The notes beneath the pieces were generated by a model. The model was not told the DNA's origin. It did no database searches and was given only the letters and a program-made list of their open reading frames with translations. From the NCBI RefSeq assembly GCF_945956965.1, contig NZ_CAMFJS010000012.1, positions 62,001-126,000 on the forward strand: a DNA stretch of 64,000 nucleotides, in the 5' to 3' direction. This stretch comes from an uncultured Roseateles sp. (GTDB lineage: Bacteria; Pseudomonadota; Gammaproteobacteria; Burkholderiales; Burkholderiaceae_C). Of this stretch, positions 62,222 to 64,000 are shown in pieces. Within the stretch, counting starts at the first letter, position 1. The number at the start of each line of letters is the position of its first letter. The translations under genes and the position numbers were made by a program.

Positions 62222-64000
62222 TTACAAGCTCATTTCAAAACTTGTTCGCCAAGTGCTTGGAGCCAGTGGATACAGATAGACATGATCGAACTGGAAGGGC
62301 GACTCTTTCCACGCGCGCCGGTCGACGAGATTGTCCACGCCTACGCGCAAGGTCAGCAGCGTTTTGCCCACCAATTGTTCGTAACGCGCACCAGCGTCGA
62401 GGCGCGTCCAGCCGGGAATCGCCACGCTATTGTCTGGCAGCACCGCGCGCGGGCCCTCGTACACCAAGCCCAGCTGCAATTGCAGGCCCGGCACGCCGGC
62501 TAGGTTCTGGCGCGCTTGCAGGCGCAGATTGTTCTCTGGCACGTTGGCCGGCTTCAAGCCGTTCAGTGAAGCCTCGGCGCTGCCTTCACGGCGAGCCTTG
62601 AGCTTCATGGCGCTGGCCAGCAAGCCGCCGCCGCCCCATTTCAAATCGGCTTGGGCTTCGAGGCCCTGGTGATGGGCCGTGCCGTCGGCTTGGCGGCTGA
62701 GGCAGGCATCGGCCTGTGCGCAGATGCTCACATCGCGCCAAGCGGGGCGCTGCACATCAAACCAATTGACGGACCAGTCCACCGTATTGCTGCCGGACTT
62801 CAGCCCGACTTCCACTTGCTTGCTCTTGAGTGCAGGCAAAGCTTGTCCTGGCGCGCTGTACTTCTTGCGATTAGGCGTCACTTCGCTTTCCACACCTTCG
62901 CCCCAGCTGGCATAGGCCAATAGCTGCGTATTCAGGTGGTAGCCCAGGCCCAACCAGGGCGTGGTGAAGGCTTGTGAGTAGCTGGTGGCGCGTGAGCCAT
63001 CGGTGCGCACGCTGTCGCGCTGCAGTCGCGTGTGGCGCAGGCCGGCCCAGACTTGCCAGTCGGCGCCGAGTTGCACGCTGTCGCGCAGATAGAACTCGGT
63101 GTTGCGCTCGTCGCGATTGGTGTTTTCGTCGGTCAGGCTAGGGTCGGCAACGGTGATGGCGCTGGCGTCGATCTTGCCCGTGCCCGCCCAGTTATAGGCC
63201 TGGCGTTGGAAGCGGCTGTTGAAACGGCTGAACAGCAGGCCGGTGTTGAGTTGGTGATTCAGGCCCGCGGTCTGGAACTTGCCGCTGAGGCTCAGGTCCA
63301 TGGCGTCGCTGTTGCGGCGCTCGTTCTCGCTGCGGAAATCGTACATATCGAATGTGCCGTCAGGGCAGTAGCGATCGGCGTAGTACGTGCCGTCGGCGGC
63401 CGTGCAGCCATAGGCATAGGCCAGGCGATCATCCGTCTTCAGGCGTTGCAGGCCCAGATGGGCTTTGGCCGTCCAGTCCGCATTCAGTTTGTGAGTCAGG
63501 CGCAGCGAGGCGTGCTGGTTGTTGAACACCACGGGCTGGCTCCAGCTCTGGTTGTTCAAATTGAGGCGCGGGTCGATTTGCTTGGCATCGGGCAGCTTGT
63601 CGCCCAGCAGGCTGAAGCCCGGCAAGCTGGGCTGGCTTTGGTGATTCCACTCGACTTCGGCTTCCAGCAGGGTGCTGGGCGACACGCGCCAATCACCCGC
63701 CAGGGCAAAGAGCTGGCGATTGCCCTCGGCGGCGTAGAACTCGGGCTTGAGCTGCGCGGCGCTGGCGTTCACGCGCAGGCCAAAAGCCTGGCCCTCGCCG
63801 AAGCGGCGGCTCAGGTCGACCGAGGCTTCTGCGGTACCGCGCTCACTCAGGCTCAAGCCGACGACCGTGAGGTCTTTGGCCGTGGGCCGCTTGACCAGCA
63901 AATTCACCAAACCGCCGGGCGAGCTGGTGCCGGCCTGGATGCCGCTGCTGCCCTTGAGTACCTCCAGGCTGCTCTTGTTGCCCAGGCTCAGCGACGTTTC
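62222..64000 (-). CDS. TonB-dependent siderophore-type receptor (5' end outside window)
   Basis: Outer-membrane receptor; 592 codons are visible and the N-terminus is beyond the window. The frame stays open to the edge. The first visible part is the end of the plug domain: VLKGSSGIQAGTSSPGG then LVNLLVKRP, the PGG-VN-KRP signature of siderophore receptors. The remainder is a beta barrel with alternating aromatic strands, for example FNNQHASLRLTHKLNADW, a two-cysteine loop (YGCTAADG ... RYCPDG) and the terminal strand WRTSFEMSL. The ligand is unknown. It fits the nearby iron genes hemP, bfr and bfd. Confidence 0.92.
   Translation of the reverse strand, partial: ETSLSLGNKSSLEVLKGSSGIQAGTSSPGGLVNLLVKRPTAKDLTVVGLSLSERGTAEASVDLSRRFGEGQAFGLRVNASAAQLKPEFYAAEGNRQLFALAGDWRVSPSTLLEAEVEWNHQSQPSLPGFSLLGDKLPDAKQIDPRLNLNNQSWSQPVVFNNQHASLRLTHKLNADWTAKAHLGLQRLKTDDRLAYAYGCTAADGTYYADRYCPDGTFDMYDFRSENERRNSDAMDLSLSGKFQTAGLNHQLNTGLLFSRFNSRFQRQAYNWAGTGKIDASAITVADPSLTDENTNRDERNTEFYLRDSVQLGADWQVWAGLRHTRLQRDSVRTDGSRATSYSQAFTTPWLGLGYHLNTQLLAYASWGEGVESEVTPNRKKYSAPGQALPALKSKQVEVGLKSGSNTVDWSVNWFDVQRPAWRDVSICAQADACLSRQADGTAHHQGLEAQADLKWGGGGLLASAMKLKARREGSAEASLNGLKPANVPENNLRLQARQNLAGVPGLQLQLGLVYEGPRAVLPDNSVAIPGWTRLDAGARYEQLVGKTLLTLRVGVDNLVDRRAWKESPFQFDHVYLYPLAPSTWRTSFEMSL

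Overview
The window is a high-GC chromosomal segment of a betaproteobacterium. It most likely belongs to Burkholderiales, close to the Roseateles/Rubrivivax/Leptothrix type of organism. This is inferred from the bc1 operon followed by sspA-sspB, the hisE-DUF4870-hinT-tatABC-degQ order, DUF1631, a DciA homologue beside secA, PHA phasin, ImuA-ImuB-DnaE2, Bug-type binding protein and several PEP-CTERM proteins. No rRNA, CRISPR array, prophage or complete insertion sequence was seen. Nearly all of the DNA is coding.

Layout, left part. dusB (cut by the left edge), a YqaA-like membrane protein and an M32 carboxypeptidase come first. A phasin with a histone-like tail and a two-domain fatty acyl-CoA reductase-like SDR protein follow. 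Next is a lipid unit: an Mpo1-like protein, then a membrane desaturase and its ferredoxin reductase, divergent from a FabR-like repressor. The SOS mutagenesis operon imuA-imuB-dnaE2 lies behind a clear LexA box and an unusual C15 tract. A GNAT protein, a secreted amidohydrolase and a small GIY-YIG-like gene in AT-richer DNA end this part.

Middle part. A Crp/Fnr regulator is divergent from a CoA-ligase and Liv-type ABC transporter cluster (ligase, livG, livH, livM, livK, livF, small protein, PaaK-like ligase). This looks like an uptake-and-activation system for an organic acid. A 236-bp hairpin-forming inverted repeat sits between livG and livH. Then come a Bug binding protein, dtd, argB with three 63-bp tandem repeats at its end, a HAD nucleotidase, an orphan LuxR-type response regulator, slmA, a TPR/degenerate protease protein, a 5'-nucleotidase and a PEP-CTERM protein.

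Right part. A DUF815 ATPase is followed by an in-frame Nudix-HisI fusion, hisE, a DUF4870 protein, hinT and tatABC. A DegQ-type protease is divergent from a Nif3-like gene and pdxA. DUF1631, mscL, petABC, sspA, sspB and tRNA-Thr follow, then dciA and secA, two more PEP-CTERM proteins, and an iron block: hemP, bacterioferritin and Bfd behind Fur-like sites. Glutaredoxin, two identical tRNA-Asn genes and a TonB-dependent receptor cut by the right edge complete the window.

The most unusual items are the Nudix-HisI fusion, the homopolymer in the imuA leader, the palindromic element inside the liv operon, the 63-bp repeats overlapping the end of argB, and a perfect dyad abutting the ribosome binding site of the acyl-CoA reductase. 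All function calls are from reading motifs by eye; no database search was run.
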